The notes beneath the pieces are model-generated. The model worked only from the letters and a program-made list of their open reading frames with translations. It made no database searches and had not been told where the DNA came from. A stretch of DNA of 64,000 nucleotides from Clostridium tetanomorphum (lineage in GTDB: Bacteria > Bacillota > Clostridia > Clostridiales > Clostridiaceae): positions 124,001 to 188,000 of the forward strand of contig NZ_JAGGKA010000003.1 of NCBI RefSeq assembly GCF_017873215.1, read 5' to 3'. Every line of letters starts with the position of its first letter. Position 1 is the first letter of the stretch. The translations under genes were made by a program, and so were the position numbers. Shown here piece by piece: positions 28,883 to 36,677 of this stretch.

Positions 28883-29031
28883 AGCTTATCAAGAGAGGTG
28901 GAGGGACTGGCCCTATGAAGCCCAGCAACCAGTATTACTAAGGTAATGCTAAGGTGCTAATTCCTGCGGTGTATGCCGAAAGATGAGGAGGAAAGTGAAG
29001 ACTTGAGATATCCTCAGGTCTATTTTTTTAC
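28883..29031 (+). ncRNA. SAM-I (S-box) riboswitch 2 with terminator
   Basis: A second complete S-box, nearly identical in the core to the first. Its differences are concentrated in P3 and in the terminator: GACTTGAG with CTCAGGTC, then TATTTTTTT. It ends about 20 bases before the metN start. The two aptamers are in series on one transcript. Confidence 0.96.
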
Positions 29032-29051
29032 AATCTAAAGGGGGGTTTACT

Positions 29052-30008
29052 GTGATAGAAATTAAAGATGTAGGTAAAAATTTTCATCAAAATCAAGTAT
29101 TACAAAAAGTAAATTTAAACATAAATGAAGGAGAAATATTTGGAATAATAGGACGAAGTGGTGCAGGTAAATCCACATTATTAAGATGTCTAAATGGATT
29201 AGAGAGCTATGATGAAGGCAGCATAATGGTTATGGGAAAAGAAGTAAAAGAGTTAAATTTAGATGGTATAAGAGTTTTAAGAAAAGATATGGGAATGATT
29301 TTTCAAAACTTTAATTTACTTAATACAAAAAATGTTTATGATAATGTAGCTTTGCCATTAGAAATATGGAAAAAAGATAAAGCTTATATAAAAAAGAGAG
29401 TTACTGAACTTTTAAACTTAGTTGGGCTTAAAGATAAAATGAAGAGTATGCCTAGAGAATTAAGTGGAGGACAAAAACAAAGAGTAGCCATTGCAAGGGC
29501 TTTGACACTAGAGCCTAAAATACTTTTATGTGATGAAGCTACTTCAGCTCTAGATCCAGAAACTACAAAATCTATATTAGCTCTTATTAAAGAAATTAAT
29601 GAAAAGTTAAATATAACTGTAGTTGTAGTAACCCATCAAATGGAGGTTATCAAAGAAATTTGCAATAAAGTAGCTTTAATTGAAGGAGGACAGATAAAAG
29701 CAGCTGGTCTAGTTAAGGAACTTTTCTTAAGGCCAGAGGGAGAACTTAAAAAATTATTATGTGGTGATGAGCTGTTACCTGATCATGGAATAAATATAAA
29801 ATTGTTCTTCCCAGGAGAGATAAGTGAAAGCTCAGTAATAACTTCTATGGCTAGAGAATTAGATATAAATTTTTCAATAGTATGGGGAAAGTTAGAAAAT
29901 TTTAGACAAGAAGTTTTGGGAAGCTTAATTATAAATGTAGAGGAAAAACAAAAGGAAAAAATATGTGGATACCTAAATAGTAAATCTATTCCTTGGGAGG
30001 TGATATAA
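29052..30008 (+). CDS. metN: Methionine ABC transporter ATP-binding protein
   Basis: 318-residue ATPase. It has Walker A GRSGAGKST, signature LSGGQKQRVAIARAL, Walker B ILLCDEATSALDP and switch His in VVTHQME. The C-terminal NIL/ACT-like domain (about 240-318), which binds methionine and inhibits the transporter, is present and includes ELDINFSIVWGKLE. GTG start behind GGGGGG. The order metN-metI-metQ plus two SAM riboswitches make the assignment firm. It drives uptake of methionine. Confidence 0.95.
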   Translation: MIEIKDVGKNFHQNQVLQKVNLNINEGEIFGIIGRSGAGKSTLLRCLNGLESYDEGSIMVMGKEVKELNLDGIRVLRKDMGMIFQNFNLLNTKNVYDNVALPLEIWKKDKAYIKKRVTELLNLVGLKDKMKSMPRELSGGQKQRVAIARALTLEPKILLCDEATSALDPETTKSILALIKEINEKLNITVVVVTHQMEVIKEICNKVALIEGGQIKAAGLVKELFLRPEGELKKLLCGDELLPDHGINIKLFFPGEISESSVITSMARELDINFSIVWGKLENFRQEVLGSLIINVEEKQKEKICGYLNSKSIPWEVI

Positions 30009-30009
30009 A

Positions 30010-30651
30010 ATGATTAAAGAAATTTTGATTACAGGATTAAAAGATACAGTATATATGGTAAGTTATGCTACCTTATTTGCAGTGATTTTAGGTTTTATAT
30101 TTGCAATAATACTTATTCTAACAGATAATAATGGATTAAAACCCAATAAGTTTGTTTATAGTTTGCTTGATTTAATTATAAATGTATTAAGATCTTTCCC
30201 ATTCATCATACTTATGATTGCAATTTTTCCATTAACTAAGTTGATTGTTGGAAAAAGTATAGGAAGAACCGCAGCCATTGTTCCTTTAACTATTGGAGCG
30301 GCGCCATTTGTTGCAAGAATTATAGAGTCTGCATTAAAAGAAGTTGATCCAGGACTTATTGAAGCAGCTAAATCTTTTGGAGCTACTACAAGTCAAATAT
30401 TATTTAAAGTTATGATTAAAGAAGCTTTTCCTTCTATTGTAAGAGGAATTATTTTAACCATAATAAACCTAATAGGGTATTCAACAATGGCTGGTGCTAT
30501 TGGAGCCGGCGGTCTTGGAGATGTGGCTATAAAGTATGGATACAATGGATTTAAAACTGATATTATGGTTTATACTGTAATTGTTCTTATAATATTAGTT
30601 CAATTTATACAAAGTTTAGGAAATGTTTTATATAAAAATTTAAATAAATAA
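30010..30651 (+). CDS. metI: Methionine ABC transporter permease
   Basis: 213-residue permease with about five helices. The EAA-type loop EAAKSFGATTSQILFKVMIKEAFPSI contacts MetN. GYSTMAGAIGAGGLGDVAIKYGY is the diagnostic MetI segment. Its ATG is one base after the metN stop, with GGGAGGTG inside the end of metN, so they are coupled. Confidence 0.95.
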   Translation: MIKEILITGLKDTVYMVSYATLFAVILGFIFAIILILTDNNGLKPNKFVYSLLDLIINVLRSFPFIILMIAIFPLTKLIVGKSIGRTAAIVPLTIGAAPFVARIIESALKEVDPGLIEAAKSFGATTSQILFKVMIKEAFPSIVRGIILTIINLIGYSTMAGAIGAGGLGDVAIKYGYNGFKTDIMVYTVIVLIILVQFIQSLGNVLYKNLNK

Positions 30652-30670
30652 TTTAAGGGGGACTTTTAAT

Positions 30671-31492
30671 ATGAAAAAATTATCATTAGTATTATCAGCA
30701 GTTTTATTAACAGTAGGTTTAACAGGTTGTGCAGGGGAGAAAGCACAAAGTACAGAGGCTAAAAATGATACCCAAAGTAAAAAGGAAATTGTAGTTGGGG
30801 CTTCACCAGTTCCACACAAAGAAATATTAGAAAAGGCTGCAGAAGTACTTAAAAAAGATGGATACACATTAAAAATTGTAGACTTTACAGATTACCAAAT
30901 ACCAAATACAGCTCTTGCTGAAAAACAGTTAGATGCAAATTATTTTCAACATATTCCATTCTTAAATAAATCAGTAGAAGAAAAAAAGTTGGATTTAGAT
31001 TATACAGTTAAAGTGCATATTGAGCCAATGGGTTTATATTCAAAAAAAATTAAGAATATAAAAGAAATTAAAGATGGGGCTGAAATTGCAATACCTAATG
31101 ATCCAACTAATGGAGGAAGAGCTTTAAGAGTATTAGAAAGTGCAGGTCTCATAAAGTTAAAGAGTGGAGAACTTGTAACAAAACTTGATATAACTGAAAA
31201 TAAAAAAGGATTAAAGATTACAGAAATGGATGCTCCTCAACTTCCAAGAGTACTTGGTGATGTAGATGCAGCAGTTATAAACACTAATTTTGCTATTGAA
31301 GCAGGACTAAACCCAACTAAAGATGCTATTGTTCTTGAACCTAAGGAGTCACCTTATGCAAATGTATTAGCTGTAAGAAAAGAAGATAAAGATAAAGACT
31401 ATATAAAGGCATTATCAAAAGCTTTAAATTCACCAGAAGTTAAGAAATTTATAGAGGAAAAATATAAAGGAAACATAATACCAGCTTTCTAA
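30671..31492 (+). CDS. metQ: Methionine-binding lipoprotein
   Basis: 273-residue NlpA/MetQ-family binding protein. The signal peptide ends LTGC near residue 20, so it is lipid-anchored. GASPVPHKEILEKA, DYQIPNTALAEKQLDANYFQH, IPNDPTNGGRALRVLESAGLIKL and AAVINTNFAIEAGL are typical stretches that line the methionine pocket. It is the last gene of metNIQ, and a repeated hairpin element lies 28 bases after its stop. Confidence 0.95.
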   Translation: MKKLSLVLSAVLLTVGLTGCAGEKAQSTEAKNDTQSKKEIVVGASPVPHKEILEKAAEVLKKDGYTLKIVDFTDYQIPNTALAEKQLDANYFQHIPFLNKSVEEKKLDLDYTVKVHIEPMGLYSKKIKNIKEIKDGAEIAIPNDPTNGGRALRVLESAGLIKLKSGELVTKLDITENKKGLKITEMDAPQLPRVLGDVDAAVINTNFAIEAGLNPTKDAIVLEPKESPYANVLAVRKEDKDKDYIKALSKALNSPEVKKFIEEKYKGNIIPAF

Positions 31493-31519
31493 TAAAATTA
31501 TTTAAAACTTATCTATAGT

Positions 31520-31618
31520 GAGGCTGTGGCGCTAAGAATAAATCTCACAACATATTGTGTTTGTTATTGATTTGCAAAGCAATATATTGTATGTAAGTTT
31601 CTTAATACCACAGCCTCA
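31520..31618 (+). repeat. Dispersed hairpin repeat, copy B
   Basis: Same element as at 17454-17552. The outer arms here are GAGGCTGTGG and CCACAGCCTC, which pair perfectly, with the shared core ACAACATATTGTGTTTGTTA. It follows metQ and runs into CATTTTAAATTTTATTTTC, so it could serve as the terminator of metNIQ. Confidence 0.8.
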
Positions 31619-31736
31619 TTTTAAATTTTATTTTCTATGAGTTGTATAATCTTAGGAATATGACTATAATAAAATTAGTTAGTAATTTATAATTGTTAAC
31701 ATAAAAATAGAAAAACATAAATTTATGGAGGATAGT

Positions 31737-32369
31737 ATGAAAAGTATACTCTGCTATGGAGATTCAAATACATGGGGATATAACCCTATAGATGGCAGTA
31801 GATATAAAAAAGAAATAAGATGGACTACAGTTTTGCAAAAGGAATTAGGAGAGAAATATGATATTATTTCAGAAGGCTTAAATGGAAGAACCACTGTGTG
31901 GAATGATCCTATAGAGGGGGAATATAAGAATGGTAAAAGCTATTTAATGGCCTGTCTTCATTCTCACAAACCTATAGATTTACTTATAATAATGTTAGGA
32001 ACTAATGACTTAAAATATAAATTTTCACTACAAGCTTATGATGTTGTAAAAGGAATGGAAACTTTAGTTAAACTTGCAAAGAAAAGTGAAGCAGGTATAG
32101 AAGGCAATTCGCCAGAAATATTAGTAATAATTCCTCCCGAAATAGGGCCATTAAATGAGAAAGATACCTTGTTTTTAGGAGGAGAAGAAAAAAGCAAATT
32201 ATTTTCAGAACAGTTTAGTAAAATATTAAAAGGACAGTGTTACATATTAGATTCATCAAAAATTATAAAATCTTCAGAAGTGGATGGAATACATTTATCT
32301 GAGGAAAGTCATAAAATTTTAGGTATGGTTGTATCAGAATTTATAAAAAATATAATTTATAAAGAATAG
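31737..32369 (+). CDS. SGNH/GDSL-family esterase
   Basis: About 210 residues of the SGNH hydrolase fold. Block I is CYGDSNTWGYNP with the nucleophile Ser at residue 10. Block III is GTNDL. The catalytic Asp and His are in DGIHLSEESH near the C terminus. It has no signal peptide, so it is cytoplasmic. Family members of this type act as arylesterases or acyl/acetyl hydrolases. The natural substrate is unknown. The frame begins at an ATG at 31725, but GGAGG overlaps it and is properly spaced for ATG 31737. Confidence 0.85.
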   Translation: MKSILCYGDSNTWGYNPIDGSRYKKEIRWTTVLQKELGEKYDIISEGLNGRTTVWNDPIEGEYKNGKSYLMACLHSHKPIDLLIIMLGTNDLKYKFSLQAYDVVKGMETLVKLAKKSEAGIEGNSPEILVIIPPEIGPLNEKDTLFLGGEEKSKLFSEQFSKILKGQCYILDSSKIIKSSEVDGIHLSEESHKILGMVVSEFIKNIIYKE

Positions 32370-32410
32370 AAATTCAATACTATTATTTAAATTTTAAAGG
32401 AGGTATATTT

Positions 32411-32950
32411 ATGTATTTTGAAAATGCAGGAAAAGAAAATAGTAAAAATACTGTGGACATAGCTTTAGAGACTGCAAATAAAAAAGGTATAAAACATATA
32501 GTAATAGCGTCCACTAAAGGAGATACTGCTAGACAATTAAAGGATTGTGGACTTGATGTAACTGTGGTTACTCATGCTTATGGAAATAAAGAACCTGGTG
32601 TTCAAGAAATGACAAAAGAAGTTATGGAAGAACTTAAAGGTTATGGATTCAAAATATTTTCAGGAACCCATGTGCTTTCAGGAGCAGAAAGAGGAATTTC
32701 TAGAAAGTTTGGAGGAGTATCTCCAGTAGAAATGATGGCACAAACTCTTAAAATGTTTGGACAAGGAGTAAAGGTTGGAGTAGAAATTTCAACTATGGCT
32801 TTAGATGCTGGTTTAATTCCAACAGGAGAAGATATAATTGCTATAGGAGGATCACAAAGCGGAGCAGATACAGCAATTATAATAAGACCTGCCCATGCTA
32901 ATGCTATTTTTGATACAAAGATTAGAGAAATTATTTGTAAACCTGTTTAA
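32411..32950 (+). CDS. Stand-alone pyruvate-kinase C-terminal-domain protein
   Basis: 179-residue protein matching the pyruvate kinase alpha/beta (C) domain, a conserved family of unknown role (COG1751-like). It begins YFENAGKENSKNTVDIALETANKKGIKHIVIAST. Glycine-rich GGVSPVEMMAQTLKMFGQG and IAIGGSQSGADTAIIIRPAHAN suggest a phosphate or nucleotide pocket. The barrel domain is absent. It complements, in domain content, the C-domain-less kinase-like protein at 20764, which may be coincidence. AAAGGAGG precedes the ATG. Confidence 0.75.
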   Translation: MYFENAGKENSKNTVDIALETANKKGIKHIVIASTKGDTARQLKDCGLDVTVVTHAYGNKEPGVQEMTKEVMEELKGYGFKIFSGTHVLSGAERGISRKFGGVSPVEMMAQTLKMFGQGVKVGVEISTMALDAGLIPTGEDIIAIGGSQSGADTAIIIRPAHANAIFDTKIREIICKPV

Positions 32951-33010
32951 TTTGAAATAAATTCTTTATTGATATAATAGTTCCAATATGATACAATTTT
33001 ACTAAAGCAT

Positions 33011-33056
33011 AAAACTTAGATTTCTTGAAAGAGAAAGAATCTAAGTTTTATTTTTG
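33011..33056 (+). terminator. Terminator before the mgtE leader
   Basis: AAACTTAGATT and AATCTAAGTTT pair, followed by TATTTTTG. It isolates the mgtE unit from the upstream gene. Confidence 0.75.
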
Positions 33057-33103
33057 TTATTAAAATAAACTTATAAATTTATACATGGAAGAAGGTGATA
33101 GTT

Positions 33104-33187
33104 ATGGATACGGATCCTGAACCTAAAAGATGTACAAACAATAATACCGCCATAACTATGAAAGGTATGGTGATGCTTAGGAGATGA
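33104..33187 (+). CDS. Leader ORF upstream of mgtE, 27 codons, begins MDTDPEP
   Basis: AAGGTGAT precedes an ATG at 33104. The frame reads MDTDPEPKRCTNNNT and ends with MLRR at 33184, TGA at 33185-33187. Acidic residues alternate with prolines at positions 2-7, followed by Lys-Arg. This composition resembles the enterobacterial mgtL leader peptide, where an acidic/proline start destabilises the ribosome at low magnesium. The mgtE ribosome site AGGAG (33179-33183) lies inside the last codons, and mgtE starts five bases after the stop. ATAGTTATGG (over the start codon) can pair with CCATAACTAT at 33150-33159. The ORF and its structure are seen directly. The role as a magnesium sensor is inferred. 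Confidence 0.65.
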   Translation: MDTDPEPKRCTNNNTAITMKGMVMLRR

Positions 33188-33192
33188 TTTAA

Positions 33193-34536
33193 TTGAAAAA
33201 AGAATTAAGAGAGGTTTTAGAATTAATCCAACAAAAGAACTTTACTAAGGTTAGAGAAAAGATTATAAAACTAAATTCTGTACACATTGGTGAAATAATT
33301 GAAAACTTAGATGTATCAGAAGCAATTTTAATATTTAGAATGTTACCTAAAGATTTAGTTGTAGATGTTTTTAATTATATTAATAATGATTTCCAAGAGA
33401 AAATAATTTCATCAATAACAGATAAAGAAATAGAAAACATAATTGATCAAATTTATTTTGATGATATGATAGATCTTTTAGAAGAAATGCCTGCGAAAGT
33501 AGTAAAGAAAATATTACAATATTCAAATGTAGAAGAAAGAAAACTCATAAATGAATTTTTAAATTATCCTGAAAGTTCAGCAGGCAGCCTAATGACTATA
33601 GAATATGTAGATTTAAAAAAGACTATGACAGTAAAAGAAGCTTTGGAGCATATAAAAGCTACTGGAGTTAATAAAGAAACTATATATACTTGTTATGTAA
33701 TAGATGCAAATAGAAAGTTAGAAGGAATAATATCGTTAAGACATTTAATATTAAGTGATTATGAAGCTAAAATAGAAGATATTATGAAAAGTGATGTTGT
33801 TTATGTAAATACGCATAAAGATCAAGAGGAAGTGGCTAAAGTATTTAAAAAATATGATTTAATTGCAGTTCCGGTAGTAGACATGGAAGACAGATTGACA
33901 GGTATTATAACCATTGATGATATAGTAGATGTAATAGAACAGGAAAATACAGAGGATTTCCAAAAGATGGCAGCGATGGCTCCCTCTGAGAAAGAATATT
34001 TAAATACAGGGGTTTGGAAACTAGCTAAAAATAGATTAATGTGGTTAATAATACTTATGATATCAGCAACCTTTACTGGAAATATAATAAAAAGTTTTGA
34101 AAATGTATTACAATCAGTAGTTCTTTTAACTGCATTTATTCCAATGCTTATGGATACTGGTGGTAATGCAGGTTCTCAATCTGCTACTCTAGTAATAAGA
34201 AGTATTGCTTTAGGAGAAATTAAAAGAAAAGATGTTTTAAAAGTAATGTGGAAAGAATTAAGGGTAAGTTTAATAGTAGGAATACTATTATCCATAATAA
34301 ATTTTTTAAGAATTTATTATATAGAAAGAGTACCTTTAAATATATCTTTAACAGTGTGCATAACTTTAATTTTTACTGTAATTTTAGCAAAAGTAGTAGG
34401 GGCAATTCTACCAATGCTTGCAAAAAAGCTTAATTTAGATCCAGCAATTATGGCAAGCCCTTTAATAACCACTGTGGTAGATGCAACATCACTTATAGTT
34501 TACTTTAGTGTAGCAAAAATTTTATTAGGAATATAA
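33193..34536 (+). CDS. mgtE: Magnesium transporter MgtE
   Basis: 447-residue magnesium channel/transporter. The N-terminal superhelical MgtE_N domain is at about 1-125 and two CBS domains at about 130-250 (NYPESSAGSLMTIEYV, then VPVVDMEDRLTGIITIDDIVDVIEQE). A plug helix follows, then five membrane helices at 275-447 containing the selectivity motif PMLMDTGGNAGSQSATLVIRSIALGEI. The Mg-binding CBS and N domains close the pore when cytoplasmic magnesium is high. The start is TTG, with AGGAGATGA before it, inside the upstream leader ORF. Confidence 0.95.
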   Translation: MKKELREVLELIQQKNFTKVREKIIKLNSVHIGEIIENLDVSEAILIFRMLPKDLVVDVFNYINNDFQEKIISSITDKEIENIIDQIYFDDMIDLLEEMPAKVVKKILQYSNVEERKLINEFLNYPESSAGSLMTIEYVDLKKTMTVKEALEHIKATGVNKETIYTCYVIDANRKLEGIISLRHLILSDYEAKIEDIMKSDVVYVNTHKDQEEVAKVFKKYDLIAVPVVDMEDRLTGIITIDDIVDVIEQENTEDFQKMAAMAPSEKEYLNTGVWKLAKNRLMWLIILMISATFTGNIIKSFENVLQSVVLLTAFIPMLMDTGGNAGSQSATLVIRSIALGEIKRKDVLKVMWKELRVSLIVGILLSIINFLRIYYIERVPLNISLTVCITLIFTVILAKVVGAILPMLAKKLNLDPAIMASPLITTVVDATSLIVYFSVAKILLGI

Positions 34537-34548
34537 TTATATAATAAA

Positions 34549-34584
34549 TAGGAATAAGAAGACTAAAGGGTCAACTTATTCCTA
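34549..34584. terminator. Bidirectional terminator between mgtE and the PII-like gene
   Basis: TAGGAATAAG and CTTATTCCTA pair perfectly around a 16-base loop. The right arm overlaps the last codons of the minus-strand gene. Confidence 0.65.
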
Positions 34585-34867
34585 TTGTATTTATTAAAGA
34601 AAAAGTAAAAAGAATTCCTTTACCAGGTTTCTCTAAGTTGCCTGCTTTAACTATAGCATCAATAATAGCTTTAGATTTTTCTTCTTGAGAAATAATTAGA
34701 ATAGCTTCTTTAGAGGATTCAATATGGAAATTAAAATACTTTTTTATTTCATCTTCTCCAGTACCTCTTCCATAGAAAATTGTGGCTCCTTTAGCTCCAG
34801 CAATTTTAGCTTTATCTACTATAGCATTAGCTTTACCTCTTTCTACAATAGTAACTATACAAATCAA
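34571..34867 (-). CDS. PII-like signalling protein
   Basis: 98-residue protein of the PII/GlnB superfamily. ICIVTIVERGKANAIVDKAKIAGAKGATIFYGRG corresponds to the first strand, helix and T-loop base. EDEIKKYFNFHIESSKEAILIIS is the second half. The T-loop lacks the canonical uridylylated Tyr context, so it is not GlnB. It overlaps the DUF1538 membrane protein gene by four bases (ATGA). PII-like proteins beside membrane carriers commonly gate them in response to nucleotides or metabolites, so this one probably controls the DUF1538 protein. Confidence 0.82.
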   Translation of the reverse strand: MICIVTIVERGKANAIVDKAKIAGAKGATIFYGRGTGEDEIKKYFNFHIESSKEAILIISQEEKSKAIIDAIVKAGNLEKPGKGILFTFSLINTIGIS

Positions 34868-35580
34868 ATGAATATACCTCCTTTTCTAGTAATTATACCA
34901 AGTAAAAGAACAGAGATAACTGGACCCAGAGAAGTTAGTCCAATAATACCAAAACCATTTAGTAAAGGGTCAGAACCTTCAATAACTTTAGATAAACCTA
35001 AAGCTATGGCTAGGTTTAAAGGTATATTTACAGGACCTGTGGTAGAGCTAGCACAGTCAAAAGCTATGCCAATTATCTCTTGAGGAGCAATAAAGCATAA
35101 TACCAATGCCATTATAAGAAGAGGAACTACAATTTTTGAAGTATTTACATTATATATTATTTTATAAATACCCAAAGAAAGACCAGTAGCAAAGCCAAGA
35201 GCTACAGTACAAATTAATGTATTTGTTGGAATAGCTCCTATAGATACCTCTTCTATTTCCATAGCAAGTATGGATAAGGCAGGTTCCACTAAGGTTGTAC
35301 AAAATCCAATGAAGAAAACAAGAAGTAAAATGCTCCATTTATTATCTAAAGAAACAAAGTTTTCTCCCACAGATTCTCCAAGAGGAAGTAAGGAGAGGCT
35401 TGTTCCTTCAATAAATAAAAAAAGGCCTACTACACTTAATATTATGCCTATGGTAAAAGATTTAACATCCTTTAAAGGTTTTTTGAATAAAAAAATTTGA
35501 ATAAAAACTAAAAAAAGGGTTACGGGTAAAATACTTTTAAAAGTATCCCATAATCCTTTTAGCAGATATAAAATTTTCAT
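34864..35580 (-). CDS. DUF1538 family membrane protein
   Basis: 238 residues with about six to seven helices. It contains the family's ILPVTLFLVFIQIFLFKKP opening, GFCTTLVEPALSILAMEIEEVS, and FDCASSTTGPVNIPLNLAIALG. DUF1538 proteins are predicted transporters of unknown substrate, frequently encoded next to PII-like proteins, as here. Many genomes carry a fused double-length protein or two adjacent genes. This locus has a single half-length copy, which would need to dimerise. GGAGGAATTAC precedes the ATG. Confidence 0.8.
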   Translation of the reverse strand: MKILYLLKGLWDTFKSILPVTLFLVFIQIFLFKKPLKDVKSFTIGIILSVVGLFLFIEGTSLSLLPLGESVGENFVSLDNKWSILLLVFFIGFCTTLVEPALSILAMEIEEVSIGAIPTNTLICTVALGFATGLSLGIYKIIYNVNTSKIVVPLLIMALVLCFIAPQEIIGIAFDCASSTTGPVNIPLNLAIALGLSKVIEGSDPLLNGFGIIGLTSLGPVISVLLLGIITRKGGIFI

Positions 35581-35714
35581 GTAATTCCTCCTAAAAAATT
35601 ATCTATAATTAATTATAGCAATAATGAATAGGAGTTGTTACAGAATGTAGCACAATTAACATATAATTTACAGTAAATACATAGATTGTTAATTTATAAT
35701 ATTGTTAAATCCTT

Positions 35715-36182
35715 TTAATGTAAGGAAGAAGCTTCTTTTAATTTTCTTTTTAGCAAAATAAGGTTGCAAAAACTTAGTATAGAAAATAAAATTGTATATA
35801 CACCAACAGATATAACTGTTAATTTATAAGTTGTGTCCATATAGAAGGATACAACAATTAATACTGAAGCAGCTATAAAGGACATAATATTTAAAAACAT
35901 CAAAAAATTTATTGAGTTTTTAGAGTGTTCCTTTATTACGGAATATAAACTAGAAATTATAACTATAGGTATAATAAATACTGATAAAAGTTTTAAAAGT
36001 TTGTGAAATAAATCTATATTTAAGAATAAAACTCTAAAGGATTTATTTGCTACATAAAATATTATGTATATAGAATATAACGTAACTAAAAATTTAAAAT
36101 CATCTTTTATTTTAGGGTATATAAAAGATAAACTTATAAGATATCCTAACAATATAGAAAAAATAATTAATACTAAGTTAAT
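35715..36182 (-). CDS. Small hypothetical membrane protein, apparent ATT start
   Basis: About 155 residues with four hydrophobic segments and a Lys-rich C-terminal tail. The first usual start codon in frame is TTG at 36152, which has no ribosome site. The frame is open upstream. AAAAAGGA at 36189-36196 lies six bases before ATT at 36182, giving a normal hydrophobic N terminus (NLVLIIFSILLGYLISLSF). I cannot name the family. It appears to be a single gene with no clear partner. Confidence 0.55.
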   Translation of the reverse strand: MNLVLIIFSILLGYLISLSFIYPKIKDDFKFLVTLYSIYIIFYVANKSFRVLFLNIDLFHKLLKLLSVFIIPIVIISSLYSVIKEHSKNSINFLMFLNIMSFIAASVLIVVSFYMDTTYKLTVISVGVYTILFSILSFCNLILLKRKLKEASSLH

Positions 36183-36299
36183 TATTGATCCTTTTTGTTG
36201 ATATCATAATTGTTATAGTTTTTATCCCAAAATATAGAAAATATCTATAACAAGAGTATAATCTAATAATATACCAAGATCAAGGAAATTATAAAAATA

Positions 36300-36600
36300 T
36301 CAATTTTTTTGATATTTTTATAAAAAAATTGATACTTTCATAAATATGGTAAAATTCTTAGGATTATGGTGTATAATTATTGTAATCCCAATAGGCATAG
36401 AAGAAAATATCATTCGGATTTAAATCCGTATCCATAAGGAAATAGATCCGGTACCAATACGGATTTAAATCCGGAACAAATAATCCCTCTACTAAAAGAT
36501 CATTCTACTAAAGATTAATAATATATATTATATATAAGTTGATGTGCTATCTAATATTTTATATTAAATAGAAAATATTTAGCACATATTTATCAGTGAA
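36300..36600. other. Intergenic region with repeated palindromes
   Basis: No gene in 36183-36677. A 14-base palindrome CGGATTTAAATCCG occurs twice, at 36415-36428 and 36460-36473. The inner parts TTTAAATCCGTAT and ATACGGATTTAAA also form a hairpin with each other. ATGTGCTA...TAGCACAT with AATATTTT/AAAATATT (36542-36588) makes a second hairpin. ATATCAATTTTTT and AAAAAATTGATA (about 36298-36338) make a third. The repeated palindrome looks like an operator or a structured RNA. Confidence 0.5.
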
Positions 36601-36677
36601 ACAAAAAATAATAAATTTATCTAATTTTATGGAAAATGGGAATGTTTGAGGTATAATAATACAAAGGAGAGATAATT

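Noticed and set aside
33085-33192. M-box (ykoK) magnesium riboswitch before mgtE
   Set aside because: The conserved GGTGAGGCTCC-type segments are absent, and the space is occupied by the leader ORF and its hairpins.
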